Below are positions 1-10,572 of a stretch of 64,000 nt of DNA, one piece after another. How positions within the stretch are numbered: position 1 is the first letter of the stretch; each line of letters begins with the position of its first letter. The stretch comes from Tetradesmus obliquus (taxonomy: Eukaryota; Chlorophyta; Chlorophyceae; Sphaeropleales; Scenedesmaceae). The position numbers were made by a program, and so were the translations under genes. Below the pieces are notes generated by a model that was not told where the DNA came from, did no database searches, and saw nothing but the letters and a program-made list of their open reading frames with translations. The DNA is taken from assembly GCA_030272155.1 (NCBI GenBank), contig CP126201.1:3074501-3138500 (forward strand). Direction: 5' to 3'.

Positions 1-213
1 CTGGCCAAAGCCCTGGAGGTTCGCATCGCACTGTGAACCACCGGTAATGTGCGTGCCCTTTGCACAATATTCAACGAAAATAACTCTTTTGTGATGCTGT
101 TACGGTCTCTGCAGTGCACAGCCTAGCAGATCACAGCACCTACTGTTGTCCTTCAGCAACTGGTGGAGTGCAGAAGGTACCCTCTCATTCTTGGCATACA
201 GATCTGCTTAGAG

Positions 214-2838
214 ATGATGCAAGCAGCATCTGCAGTGCTGCTGTTGTTGTTGGCAGCCAGCAGCACAGTATGCAGAGCAGCACAGACGCAGTGCATAGTG
301 GAGCACTCGCTTGATGGAGGCAGCAGCTACCAACGAATTGGGCTGCTGCAACTAGATGACGACACAAAGGTGAGAGCTGTGCAACATTTGTGTGTTTTGG
401 GAATGCAGTGCATTGCAATGGTTTGCGCGCCCTTTGTCAGCTGCAGGCTAGCGTTGCAGCAGCAGCATCATAGCAGCATCAGCAGCAGCAAGCAGCACAT
501 AATATGGCGCAACAAGGTGAAGCAAGCATAAAGCCATGGCATGTTCACAGCTGTTCACAGCTACCGACACACTGTGCCGCTGCAGATCACAAATGCCGGC
601 AGCAGTGATCAACAGCTGCTGCAGCAGTGACTGAGCTCACCCGCCCTCCATGCCCACAGCACCCTACGGCTAACACACTTGCATGCTTTCCTGCATCAAT
701 CACAGCAGAACTTAGCTTACTTTGCCCTTGCTTTTCCGTGTTTCTAGGGTGGCCAGTCAGCTGTGACAGGCTCTTACCAGCGGCAGCCAACTACAGCACA
801 GCAGCTGGACCAGCTGAAGCAGCTTGTGGAGCAGGACAGGTGCGAGACTCAGCGCGCTTCACTGCGCTTCAACAACTGCATGCGTCTGGAGATGACGCGT
901 GCTGCCATCATACCGTTCAGCGCAGCTGTTGTTATCACTCGACTTACATTGCAGCAGATACGTCAGCAGCGCGCACACTGCCAGTATGTACACAGTACAC
1001 CTGCTGACGCCGCACCCCTCATCCTGTATCACCTGCCATGCATTCTGTATCACCTGCCGCACCTACCAAGAATAGTATCTGCATCTGACATATGCCACAT
1101 CCGTTTATATAATTGCTTTATATGACACCAAACCTGCAGGCTGTACCTCTGGCGCCTCAAGCCCCAGGGCCAGCCCACCATCCTCACTTCTATCAAGGCA
1201 GCCTGCTTCGCGCAGCACCTGCAGCAGCACACACCTGTGCTGCACCTGGACGCCGCAGGCCACGTCATCAGCAGCCAGCTGGCAGTTCCTGCAAGCCACG
1301 ACGGCTCCTGCAGCCCTGCCAAGGCCCTCGCTGAGCTGGCACTGCTGAAGCATGACACCCAGGCGATGGCAGAGCCAGCGGAGATGCAGGTAATCTTGAT
1401 TCAATACAATACTATATATTGGTATATTGTGTTGTATTGTGTTGTATTATGTTGTAGAGTGTATTGTAATGTATTGTACTGCAATGGCAGAGCCCGGGGA
1501 GATGCAGTTGATTTGAGGATCCATGGTGGCGGGGGCGTTTTCCAACATTGATGAGTGCACATATGTTGCAAATGGCAATCGCAAAGCGTGCTGTCTGCAA
1601 ATCTGTGTACTGCAGGTGGTGGTGAAGGCGCCTGTGCTTGCGCCGCGCGTGCCTGCAGGGCCAGAGGGCGTCCCAGTGGAGCTGGCTACAGCTGCTGCAG
1701 GTGCGGTCCTTGCAGGATGATCAAAACAATAACGGGAATGATTTGCAGCTGCTGTTTGGGAGCTAGCGGCTGTCCGGTGTGGTTGTTGTGTGTGCACATG
1801 CTGGCTCATTGGGTGCTGTAAGTCACACGCGTCTGTGCCCCACTCCCAGGCTTGCCAAGTGGTCCAGCGTAATGCACTCCACATGATGCACCTATTCTGC
1901 CATTTGTGCCTGCAGGAGGTGCACCCAAGCCAGCCGGCCAGCAGCAGCAGCAGCAGGGTGGCCAGGCTGGTGCTGGCGGGCAGCAGCAGCAGCAGCAGGA
2001 GGGTGCTGAGGGCGAGGCTGCTGCCCTGCCTGTCGACAACCGCACCTGGTGGCAGAAGAACTGGCTGTTTGTGATGGCTGGCGGCACATTCGTGAGTGGC
2101 GGTGCTGTGTTTTAAATCAACAGGCCTCAGGGGTGTTGGCTGGCAGAGCAGGGGGCTGCTGCCTGTGATAGCGTGCACTTACAAAGGCTGCTGTGACCAG
2201 CTGGCGCAGGCATGTGAATGCTGTGTTCATGTGAGGCAAACCGGCTCAGCTACATTGTGTTACGGCGGAACACGCCAGTGCTGTGAGCATGCTGGTGGCA
2301 GAAGAACTGGCTGTTTGTGATGGCTGGAGGCACCTTTGTGAGTGCGTGCTGCTGCTGTTACATACTGTGTGCTATTGTAGCAGCTATGGAAACAGCTATG
2401 AAACATAGCCCTGAGGGATCATTGCAGCAGAGCAGAGGGCTGCTGCCTGTCACAGCAGGCACCACACAACAACTGCCAACAACGATGCGAATGTTGGAGG
2501 CTGTGGTTCAGTACCAGCCGCTGGCACAGCAGCGATAGTTGAGGCAAACCATGCGAGTGCCTTGAGCATGCTGGATGCTGCTGTGCTTGCTGTCCATGTG
2601 CGTGTTGCATGGTCCTACTTGGCACCTCTCCACGTGGACATTCACATGTAGACATTGCAGCAGTCAGGCACCTGCATTGTTCCTTTTTTTATGTTTTCCT
2701 GCTTCGTGTGCCTGTGCCGCTGTCCTGCAGGTGTTGAACATGGCCCTGAAAAACGCCATCCCAGACCCGCCCCCTGCAGCAGGAGCTGCCAGGCCTGCTG
2801 GTGCAAGGCCTGCCGGCGCTGCAGCACGCAGGCAGTAG
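214..2838 (+). CDS. EMC10: ER membrane protein complex subunit 10 (EMC10)
   Basis: Six exons join in phase: 214-369, 748-839, 1140-1389, 1616-1700, 1916-2091 and 2731-2838, giving 288 aa. All five introns are GT-AG. The start is the first ATG of an ATG-ATG pair that opens a clear signal peptide (about residues 1-22, a Leu/Ala run ending near CRA). The mature part begins with the EMC10-type VEHSLDGGSSYQRIGLL stretch, followed by a beta-rich lumenal domain (LYLWRLKPQ, then VLHLDAAGHVIS). A Gln/Gly-rich linker follows, then WWQKNWLFVMAGGTF, which begins a single C-terminal transmembrane segment near residues 243-259. This order and the length (about 260 aa in animals) fit EMC10, a lumenal subunit of the complex that inserts transmembrane helices at the ER. 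Intron 5 holds a decayed copy of the exon 5 3' end. The family call rests on architecture and motifs; it was not searched. Confidence 0.85.
2292..2344 (+). repeat. Exon echo of EMC10 exon 5 3' end
   Basis: Inside intron 5, about 240 bases after the true donor, the last ~46 bases of exon 5 recur with few changes (encoding the WQKNWLFVMAGGTF region) and are followed by the same GTGAGTG donor. No acceptor is obvious at its left edge, so it looks like a relic that carries a decoy 5' splice site. Confidence 0.85.
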
Positions 2839-3210
2839 CAGTAGCAGTAGCAGCAGCAGCTGCAGGACAATCCAATGACTCTATTAGTTGTGTGGGTCAG
2901 CATGGCGAGGTTGGTGGTGCAGCAGTGCAGCAGCAGTCGTCAGCTGTATGGTCCTGAAGATGGGCAGCTCGCAACTGCCGGGCAGCTGCTGTGGCAAGCA
3001 GCCTGTGAGGAGCATGTTTGCTGGTGCCTGCATAAGATGGGCAGCAATCGTTTTGCTGCAAAAAGAGCGATGGTTGCTGCGCAGCTCACATATGCGACCC
3101 GCTTCGTGGTTGAGTGTGGTTGAGTGCTACAGGGGCCCTGAGGGTGCAGGGCTTGGTACGTCACCCTCGGGCCTCTGACCGTTTCCTTCTACTCATGGTC
3201 TAGTATCTCG

Positions 3211-3215
3211 TGTAA
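3211..3215 (+). terminator. EMC10: Candidate poly(A) signal for EMC10
   Basis: TGTAA, the usual chlorophycean polyadenylation signal, lies 373 bases after the EMC10 stop and about 85 bases before the ATG of the next gene. The position is plausible, but the pentamer is short and can occur by chance. Confidence 0.4.
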
Positions 3216-3300
3216 CTTGTGTAGATGAACTAAGGAATGGTTTGAGAGGCAGTAGTTTGATTCGATTTCTACGTAGCGGGCTGCTGTCCAATACACAGAC

Positions 3301-4348
3301 ATGCAGGCCACACACTCCCTAGCATCGCGGCCGCTCCGCGTGCAGCGCAGAAGCGTGTTGTGCAGATGCGAATCAAATGGAGCGAAAAAGAAGGTCGTTG
3401 TGCTCGGCGGCACCGGACGTGTTGGCTCAGCAACAGCAGTGTCCCTGATAGACAACTTCAGCCAGCAGTATGAGATCACAGTAGCAAGCAGAAGCCAGGA
3501 ATCGTTTGACAAGATATGCGAGCTACGGCCAGGTGATTGGCAGTGCTGAGAAGCCTGCAGGCAGTACATGTGCACCTGCATGGCCTGCTGCTGCAGCTGC
3601 CTGCTCATGCAGGGCGTTCTGCTGCTCCCAGTGCTGGCCGCATGCCTAACCTCAGCACATACAATACGTGCGTATGCAGGTCTTAAAAACGCGCGCTTTG
3701 CTCCTTGTGATATCACAAACAAGGAGTCAATCAAGGTGTGGAGACTGCCTTGCCTGAACTGCAGCTCTGCTGCCAGCCTGAGCGGTCATGGTCCAATGCA
3801 GGGACGTGCATTGCAGCTGCCACGCAAGCAGCAGATGCACGCAGGCGTGCCTAGTGCATTCACAGTCATGTGGCAGTACTGTAGTAGTAATGGCTGCTGA
3901 TGCAAACCATAGTGTGCCCTCTCAGTGCGATAAGTAACATGTGCAGCCAGGTAGGGGTGCCTTGGAGTCTTGTCATGTGCATGAATCATTGGCATGAATC
4001 ACTTGATGAGTCACTTGACAATAGCACGCAGCAGCTGCCAGGATGTGTCCTTGAAGAACAGCAGTTGCACAACAGGCAGTGAAGCCCTGGGAAACACTCT
4101 GCAGCAGTGCGCCAGCCTGGCATGTTTATGCTTGTGCTTTCGCCTGCCTGCGAGCATGCCTGCTGCGCTACACACAGAACTTCAGTTGTGGTCCCTGCGC
4201 CAGTTGATGCTCCTGCAGCACTGAGCAGTCGTGTGCCCACCAGATTATATCTGTAACTGCTGCAACTCAGCGGGGGTTGGAGGCCAACACATTGTGTTCA
4301 GTTCATCTTCTGTGCTGCTGTCACAGCAAGTTGCAACAACACGCGCTT

Positions 4349-4394
<46 letters not shown>

Positions 4395-7300
4395 CGCCGC
4401 GCCGCCGCCAGGCGCTCATCGCTGGCACAGACCTGGTGCTTCATACTGCGGGGCCCTTCCAGCACTCCAAGAACTTCAACGTGATTGAGGCAGCGCTGGA
4501 GACGAAGACGCCCTACATAGACGTCTGTGATGACACACATTACTCACAGGGGTGCGGCCTGTGCTGCTGCTGATGCTGCCAAGTGGAGTTTCCCTGCATG
4601 CCGGCCTGCTAACAGTGTAACTCCGACTCAGGTTTTTGAACCTTTGCAGCTCCTGCAGAACTCAGCTTGCGTTCACAAGCTATTGCCGCATGCAGCGCGC
4701 TGTTAATTCACCTCCTTCTCTTCAAGCCTGCTGTCTGCCACTTACTGCTTTCGCCTTCTGTCTGCTGCAATATCGCCCGGGCTGTTGCGGCAGGCATCCC
4801 TGCCCTCACCACTGTCTGTTTGAACTGCTGGAACTGATTTGCGCGGCTTTGCATTTGTGCTGCTGCAGCATCAAGGGCTATCACGACCAGGCTGTTGCCG
4901 CAGGCATCCCTGCCCTAACCAGTATTGGATTGACCTGCTTGAACTGCTCCGTACTGCTTTGAATTTGCGCCTGCTGCAGCATCAAGGGCTACCACGACCA
5001 GGCTGTTGCGGCAGGCATCCCTGCCCTCACCACTGCCGGCATCTACCCCGGCACCAGCAATGTGATGGCAGCACACATCGTGTCCATCAGCAGAGGGGAG
5101 TACGACGAGAACTGGAACTACAAGCAGCCGGCAGCAGGTGCGGGTGATCAGATGGCAGTGGCTAAAGGGCACTCTGTGCAGTTGTGTTGTGTTGGGCGGG
5201 TGTGTTGGGTGGCTGGCGGTTGGTTGCCGCGTGGTGCTGCAGCTCACATCTGCTTTGTTCCTTCAGTAAAGACCGTCAGTAGAGGCCGTCAGCGGGGGGG
5301 CGCGGGGGGGGGGGGGGGGGGGGGGGGGGCGTGCGACGAGAACTGGAACCACAAGCAGCCGGCAGCAGGTGCGTGTGATGGCCGTGTGATGGCCGTTAGG
5401 CGCTTCTGTGGCCTGTTGGGCTTTTGACGATGGGGGCGTATTGTGTTGTGGAGAAAGGGGTGCTTTTGTGCATGCAACAAGCAGCGGCAGCAGGCGCGTG
5501 TCATGATCAGGTGGCAGCGCACAGGGAGCGTATCGTGTATGTGGAGAAAAAGGGTCTTTCGTGCATACCTGGTTGCAGTACGACCACACCAGACCTGGTG
5601 TCGGCAGCTTGCAACCAGGTGTGCACAAACCACCTAGGTGCATGCTTTAAGGCTGTGGAGGGATGGCGTGGTGGAAAGGGTTGGTTGGGAAAAGGGTTGG
5701 TTGGTTGGGGTTGGTTGGCTGGCCGGTGGCGTGCTGCTGCAGCTTGCATCTGTCTGGAGTAGTTCAGTTCAGCCGGCCACATGCGAGCATTCGTGCAGTT
5801 CTTGTTGTTGCTGCTCCTGCTGCTTCAGTGCTGCCTTGACTGCCGCTGGTGCTGCTGGCGCTGCTAGCATGCGTCACTAGTGTCGCAGCATATCTCAGCA
5901 TACACCACCCCATGTTTCTGCTGCTGCTGCTGCTGGTGGTGCTGCTGCTGCTGCCAGGTGAGGGCATTGAGCCCACCATGCTGCGCTACAGCTACTACAC
6001 CGCTGGCAGCGGCGGCGCAGGGCCCACCATCCTGGAGACGTCCTTCCTGCTGGCTGGAGAGCAGTGCACGGTGTACAAGGAGGGCCAGGCGTACCAGCTG
6101 CCACCCATTAGTAACAGGCGGGAGGTGGATTTTGGGCCAGGTGGGGACAGCAGAATGAGTCCGAGTTTAGGTTTCTGGAGTTTGCAAGCCACAATAGGAG
6201 GGAGGGTAAGACTCGGGGCTAGTTGAAGAAAGCAGGTTGGGGGTTGCCTTATTGGGCGCAGGTATTTGGTGCTTGCGCGTCCCACCATCCTGGAGATATC
6301 CTTCCTGCTTGCTGGCGAGCAGTGCACAGTCTATAAAGAGGGCCAGGCGTACCAGCTGCCACAGATTAGTAACAGGCGGGAGGTGGACTTTGGGCCAGGT
6401 GGGGACACATCAGGCTGTATGCTTGTGTAATGCACAGTACTTTGCCAGGGTGTGTTTGTCAGCAATCATGCACCCTACAAGTTCATCACACACTGCCACG
6501 TTATGCGGCGTTGCAGGCATCGGGCGCAAGGGCGTGTACCTGTACAACCTGCCAGAGGTCATGTCTGCGTTCAAGTACATCAAGGTGCCTGGCGTGAGTG
6601 CGCGCTTTGGCACCGACCCCTTCATCTGGAACTGGGCGATGTGGCTGGTGGCGCGGCTGTGCCCACCACAGTTCCTGCAAGACAGGAGCCAGGTGGGCTA
6701 TGAGAGTGTTGAAAGGTTTAGGGTTTTGGGTGTTAGGGCACCGATCCCTTCATCTGGAACTGGGCGATGTGGCTGGTGGCAAGGCTGTGTCCGCCGCAGT
6801 TCCTGCAGGACAGGAGCCAGGTGGGTGCGTTGGTGGGCTGGTGGGCTGGTGGGGTGGCGGGCTGGTCAGCTGTGGTTCATTTGGCTGTGGCAATTCAGGG
6901 GGCTGCAGTTTGAGCTAAACGTAATGTCAGCACATTGGGCGGCAATGGCACCTTTGAAGATAGTGTGTTGTGGGGCTGAGCGCTGATGTGCGTTTATGCT
7001 GCTGCTGCTGCTGCTGCTGCTGCAGGTGCGCTGGCTGGCGCGCCTGAGTGACCCCTGGGTGCGCATCGTGGACAAGATCATCGGCGAGGCAGTGGTGAGT
7101 CAGCAGCGACACGTCAGCAACAGCACAAGCAGCAAGCAGCTAAATAGTTAGCTTCATCTGTAGCAGCGTAGCAGCTGTAGTGGTGAGCGACCCCTGGGTG
7201 CGCATCGTGGACAAGATCATCGGCGAGGCAGTGGTGAGTGGGAACAGGCAAAACTTGGGACGCATGTGCCCTGCTGTACTTGGTACGTGTAGCAGTATGC

Positions 7301-8436
7301 CCTCACATCTGTGAAAAAAATGATGTAGAATTACTTTTAGTTTAAATATTCTCCTAGGATTATTGCTTCTGCTGCAGAAGCATGGCAAAGTGTACCTTTG
7401 GTAGGTTTGCACTTGCCTTTTATGGGAGCTGTGTTTAGTCTTGATATTTGGGCTGTAACAGTAGCAATTGCAATGTTGGTATTGGTTGTAAACCATTCTT
7501 TGCGTGGCATGGTTGACTTTTGGTACGCATTGTGAACAAGATAATCAGTGAAGCAGCAGTGACGCGCCATAAGCAGCAACCATATCTCCGTTGAACAGCA
7601 GCAAGCCGCCACTACTTCTGGCTGCTCCTTCTGTGGCTGCTGTAGCAGCTGCAGCAGTGACACATCCAGTTGCTGTGCCCGCGGCTGCAGCAGCAGCACC
7701 GGTATGCGCGTGGAGGTTGACTTTGACGGCGGCAACAACTCATTCTTTTCAATCTCAGATTGAGGAAGCATTTATCAGTTTCCCGCGCCTGCAGGGTAAG
7801 CGCGTGGAGGTGGGCTGTGAAAGAGGCAAGACCGAATCTGCTTTGAATCTGCTTTGAATCCAAAGTTCAGCAAGAAACTTCCATGTTCTGGTTTACCGAT
7901 AATCGTGTTTGCAGGGCATGCGCGTGGAGGTGGATTTTGAGGGCGGCAAGAATGCCAGCGGCATCTACGTGCACAAGAAGCTGCCTGAGGCCATGGGCAA
8001 CAGCGTGGCAGCCTTTGCACACGCCGTGCTGAGCGGGCAGAGCCAGCCGGGCGTGTGGTACCCTGAGGAGAAGGAGGCACTGGCGGTGAGCTGCTGTTTT
8101 GAAATGTTAGAGTTGGTTTTGAATTGGTTTTGAACTGAAGAATGTACCACAGCAGCGAGCATTTGGCGTTACACATGTCATGCTGTTTTGATATGATGGC
8201 TGCGGTGCAGGTGGCAGAGCCAGCTGGGCGTGTGGCAGCCTGAGGAAAAGGATGCGCTGCTGTTGTCGCATCAGGTGGCCAGTGGATGTGGATGGGCAGA
8301 GCTAGCTTAGCGTGGTCCATACCCATTGTTCCACCTGGCGTGCTGCTGCTGCTGCGCGCAATTCGCCGCGCGTCCCTGCAGTACGTTGCCAAGCGCTGCA
8401 GCTGCTCACTGTCCATACCCACTGCTCTGCCTGGCG

Positions 8437-8475
<39 letters not shown>

Positions 8476-8598
8476 GCGCAGGACCGCCGCGCGTTCCTGC
8501 AGTACGCGGCCAAGGGCTGCACCCGCTTCGACCTCAACCGGCCTGCCTGGGCACTGGAGAGCGATGTGAAGCAGCTGGGTGGCCTCATCTACTGGTGA
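3301..8598 (+). CDS. Saccharopine-dehydrogenase-like NAD(P)-binding oxidoreductase, plastid-type leader
   Basis: Nine exons join in phase: 3301-3532, 3680-3735, 4412-4551, 4980-5137, 5958-6140, 6517-6692, 7026-7094, 7915-8085 and 8482-8598 (433 aa, all GT-AG). Residues 1-30 are Ser/Arg-rich and resemble a transit peptide. A Rossmann motif follows (VVVLGGTGRVGSAT, with GGTGRVG at 36-42). Next come the family-typical segments DLVLHTAGPFQ, TPYIDVCDD and ITTAGIYPG-like ALTTAGIYPGTSN, which match plant plastid saccharopine-dehydrogenase-like proteins (the At1g50450 type). These share the fold, but their substrate is not established, so a role in lysine breakdown should not be assumed. The C-terminal half (WLARLSDPWVRIVDKIIGE, then RVEVDF) ends at LIYW-stop. 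Almost every intron contains decayed copies of the adjacent exon edge. Several introns end in CTG tracts. Exon 4 has three upstream candidates; the last is chosen because only it runs on in frame. Confidence 0.85.
4771..4921 (+). repeat. Two upstream echoes of SDH-like exon 4
   Basis: Two partial copies of the 5' part of exon 4 (encoding GYHDQAVAAGIPALTT) precede the real exon at 4980. They lie at about 4771-4815 (degenerate left end) and 4861-4921 (with a CTGCAG acceptor and near-identical coding part). Both lose similarity to the exon after about 45-55 bases. Confidence 0.85.
5304..5329 (+). repeat. Homopolymer run of 26 G
   Basis: An uninterrupted G run, preceded by shorter G runs, sits in intron 4 directly before an echo of the exon 4 3' end (5331-5380, same donor region). 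It could form a G-quadruplex, or its length could be a sequencing or assembly approximation. Confidence 0.9.
5331..5500 (+). repeat. Downstream echoes of SDH-like exon 4 3' end
   Basis: At 5331-5380 the sequence encoding YDENWNYKQPAAG, with its GTGCGTG donor, is repeated with a few substitutions. A weaker second copy of the Lys-Gln-Ala-Ala part is discernible near 5478-5500. Confidence 0.75.
6283..6410 (+). repeat. Long echo of SDH-like exon 5
   Basis: About 120 bases of exon 5 (from TILETSFLLAGEQ to VDFGPG) recur with the GTGGGG donor after only 140 bases. The copy stays open in the original frame. Its nearest upstream AG would give the wrong phase, so it is not a simple alternative exon. 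Confidence 0.9.
6738..6830 (+). repeat. Echo of SDH-like exon 6 3' end
   Basis: The part of exon 6 encoding TDPFIWNWAMWLVARLCPPQFLQ recurs with the donor GTGGGTGCG, 46 bases after the true exon end. Confidence 0.9.
7185..7562 (+). repeat. Two echoes of SDH-like exon 7 3' end
   Basis: A near-identical copy of the sequence encoding DPWVRIVDKIIGEAV with its donor lies at 7185-7240. A strongly decayed second copy is at about 7521-7562. This gives two ages of copy in one intron. Confidence 0.85.
7700..8270 (+). repeat. Echoes flanking SDH-like exon 8
   Basis: Upstream copies of the exon 8 start (encoding GMRVEVDF) lie at about 7700-7733 and 7797-7830. A downstream copy of its 3' end (SQPGVWYPEEKEAL) is at about 8211-8270. 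The true exon is 7915-8085. Confidence 0.8.
8341..8400 (+). repeat. Upstream echo of SDH-like exon 9
   Basis: A CTG tract, a CGCGCA(A/G) acceptor-like end and the start of exon 9 (RRAFLQYAAKGC) occur once, degenerate, at 8341-8400. They occur again, intact, at 8440-8520. The CTG tract is part of the duplicated unit. Confidence 0.8.
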
Positions 8599-10572
8599 AG
8601 CCGCTGCAAAAAAGGCGCAGCAACATCCACTGGGTGCAGCTGCTGGGCAGCCTTATCCACAGGTGAAGGCGCTGCATGTCCCAACACGTAGTGGGTGCAA
8701 TGTTGCAGTGGCTGTAGGGGCGCTGTATGCAGAGCTTGTGGCGTGGCTAGTGCCTGTGGCAGTTGGTTCCACACCAGCTGCATCAGGCTTGTTATAGCCT
8801 GCACTGCGCATGGCTGTGCAGCTGTGCAGCTGCGCAGGGGCTTTGGCCGAGGTGTTTAGGCGGCCGGCGTGGTGGATGGTTTGCAGGAGAGCGTTGTAGT
8901 GGGGCGTGGAGTGTAGCAGAGTCGCTGCTGTCGCAGGGGTGAAGGTTGCCCAGGTGCATGCTGTGTGGCTGTCCTGCTACAGTACACACCAGGTGCCTCA
9001 TACTGCCGTTGATTTGGTACATGTGTGCACACTCCTCAGGATGCTGTTTGCTTGGCACCCTGGTAGGACAGCTTCTGAGCACGTTCTGTGCAGCTTAGCA
9101 GCACGCGCACTGCTTCAGCCAACCTGGGCATATGCAGCACCTGCTATGGCACATGCATGGCCATATGGTTCCTGCAAGGTCCGACAGTCCTGCAGAGGTC
9201 CTGCAGATTGTGTGTGCACACCGCATGGTGCGACTGTGGGGTGCGAGCTCAGCCTTGCAGCCTGGTCGACTTGGGGCGGCTAGGCGACTGCTGTCGAGTG
9301 GCTGGTGCAGATTATGTGCATGCGTGTTGTGTCATCTTTGTTTGTGAGCATTCTTCAGCGTTGAGAGGAACGGTATTGCAGGCCTGCGATCTGCTGGCCT
9401 TGGATGCATTTGGCGTATGTGCAACGATTTGGGTGTTGTAGATAGAGGGGTTGCATGGTGCTTTTATGCGGCATACGCCACTACAGACACCTGGTGAATA
9501 GGAAGCTGCAAGTAGCTCAGCTCGGGCTGTTGGGTGTTGTGTTTTGACGGCTGCTTGCATCCATGCTGCTGTCTTACGGGGTTGCAGCTGCGTCGGCGGA
9601 CCTGATGTGGGTGACAGGGCAGCAGGGATGCCCGGCGTGAGCCGAGTGGTGGTACCTGGTTGGTGCCAGCAATCTGTGTGCACACACGTGCATGCTTGCT
9701 GTGCAGAACAGCTTCTGCTGTGCAGCTTCATTGTTGAGTGCTGGCAAACGTGGGCAGACCCTCAGTGCAGGGTTCATGCGGCGTGGCTTGTCCATGCCCC
9801 CTGCTCGACACCTGTAGCCCCCAGCAGTGCTGCTAGGTTGCTGTGTTCAAGGTGTGTAGACGGTGTGGTCGTCTACGTGCGTCACAAGGTAACAAATCCG
9901 GCGCTAGTGGTGGTTAACCAGACAGAACATTTTGTCCAATGATAGTGCAAGGCGTAGTCTAGCTGTCTGGACATGTACGACTGCTACGTTTGCTGCTGTT
10001 ATGTGATTGATTGTCCTGCATTACCCTTCACAGCTTCTAGCGCTGCCTTGTGCTGCTCTGATTGTGCAGAACAGGCCTCTTGATTGCCAACACTCACCGA
10101 GCGGCTACAGCCTGTAGCAAGCGGCTACAGCCTGTAGCAAGCGGCTTGCTGCCTGTCACAGTGTGCAGCCTGTTCTGAGTGCAAGAACGCCGTGCACCGC
10201 AGCATGAACCGTCAAGGTTTGATCCTATTGGTGATGCTCCCATTCTACTGGTTGCTGGACGTTGAACACCCCAACCTCCGCCCGGAGTTTGGTTGACCCG
10301 CCCAGTTGACATGTACTCATGGCGGCCCACCTCAGCCAGCAAAAACATAGATTTTCACGATTTAAGGCATAATAAAAAATATATGAGTGTTTCGAGAGGT
10401 AAAATCGATCCGTTGCATATGGTAATCAGGAGTGCCCTTTCAGCAGCCTCTGTTGTGCCCCTTTCTCCTCCCGTATGTGCTCGCGGGTTGGTACATGTAG
10501 CGGTAACATCCCAGCAGCTAAAACAGGACACCGCTTGTTATTAGAGAGACTGCACGTGAGTCATATGGTCAG
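8599..10572 (+). other. Gene-free interval (3' flank of SDH-like gene, 5' flank of bHLH gene)
   Basis: I see no supportable exon here. The first ~70 bases contain a degenerate copy of the SDH-like 3' end. The stretch also holds one copy of a dispersed repeat (9441-9510) and a 20-bp sequence repeated twice at about 10103-10142. Much of it is GT-rich on the plus strand and is probably untranslated sequence. Confidence 0.6.
9441..9510 (-). mobile_element. Dispersed repeat, copy A (possible non-LTR 3' end)
   Basis: About 70 bp starting GATAGAGGGG and ending GAAGCTGCA matches 29623-29693 at most positions. At the second site a long (TAGA)n tract adjoins the same end; here only one or two units remain. 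Read on the minus strand, this is a conserved tail followed by TCTA units, as in some SINE or LINE 3' ends. The element class is inferred. Confidence 0.6.

Noticed and set aside
1-36. Frame LAKALEVRIAL followed by a stop at the left edge, possibly the end of an upstream gene
   Set aside because: Only 11 codons, no domain, and just 177 bases before the EMC10 start. It cannot be told from 5' UTR.
6283-6410. SDH-like exon 5 echo as a mutually exclusive exon
   Set aside because: The nearest upstream AG (ending at 6262) gives the wrong phase relative to exon 4, so substitution would shift the frame.
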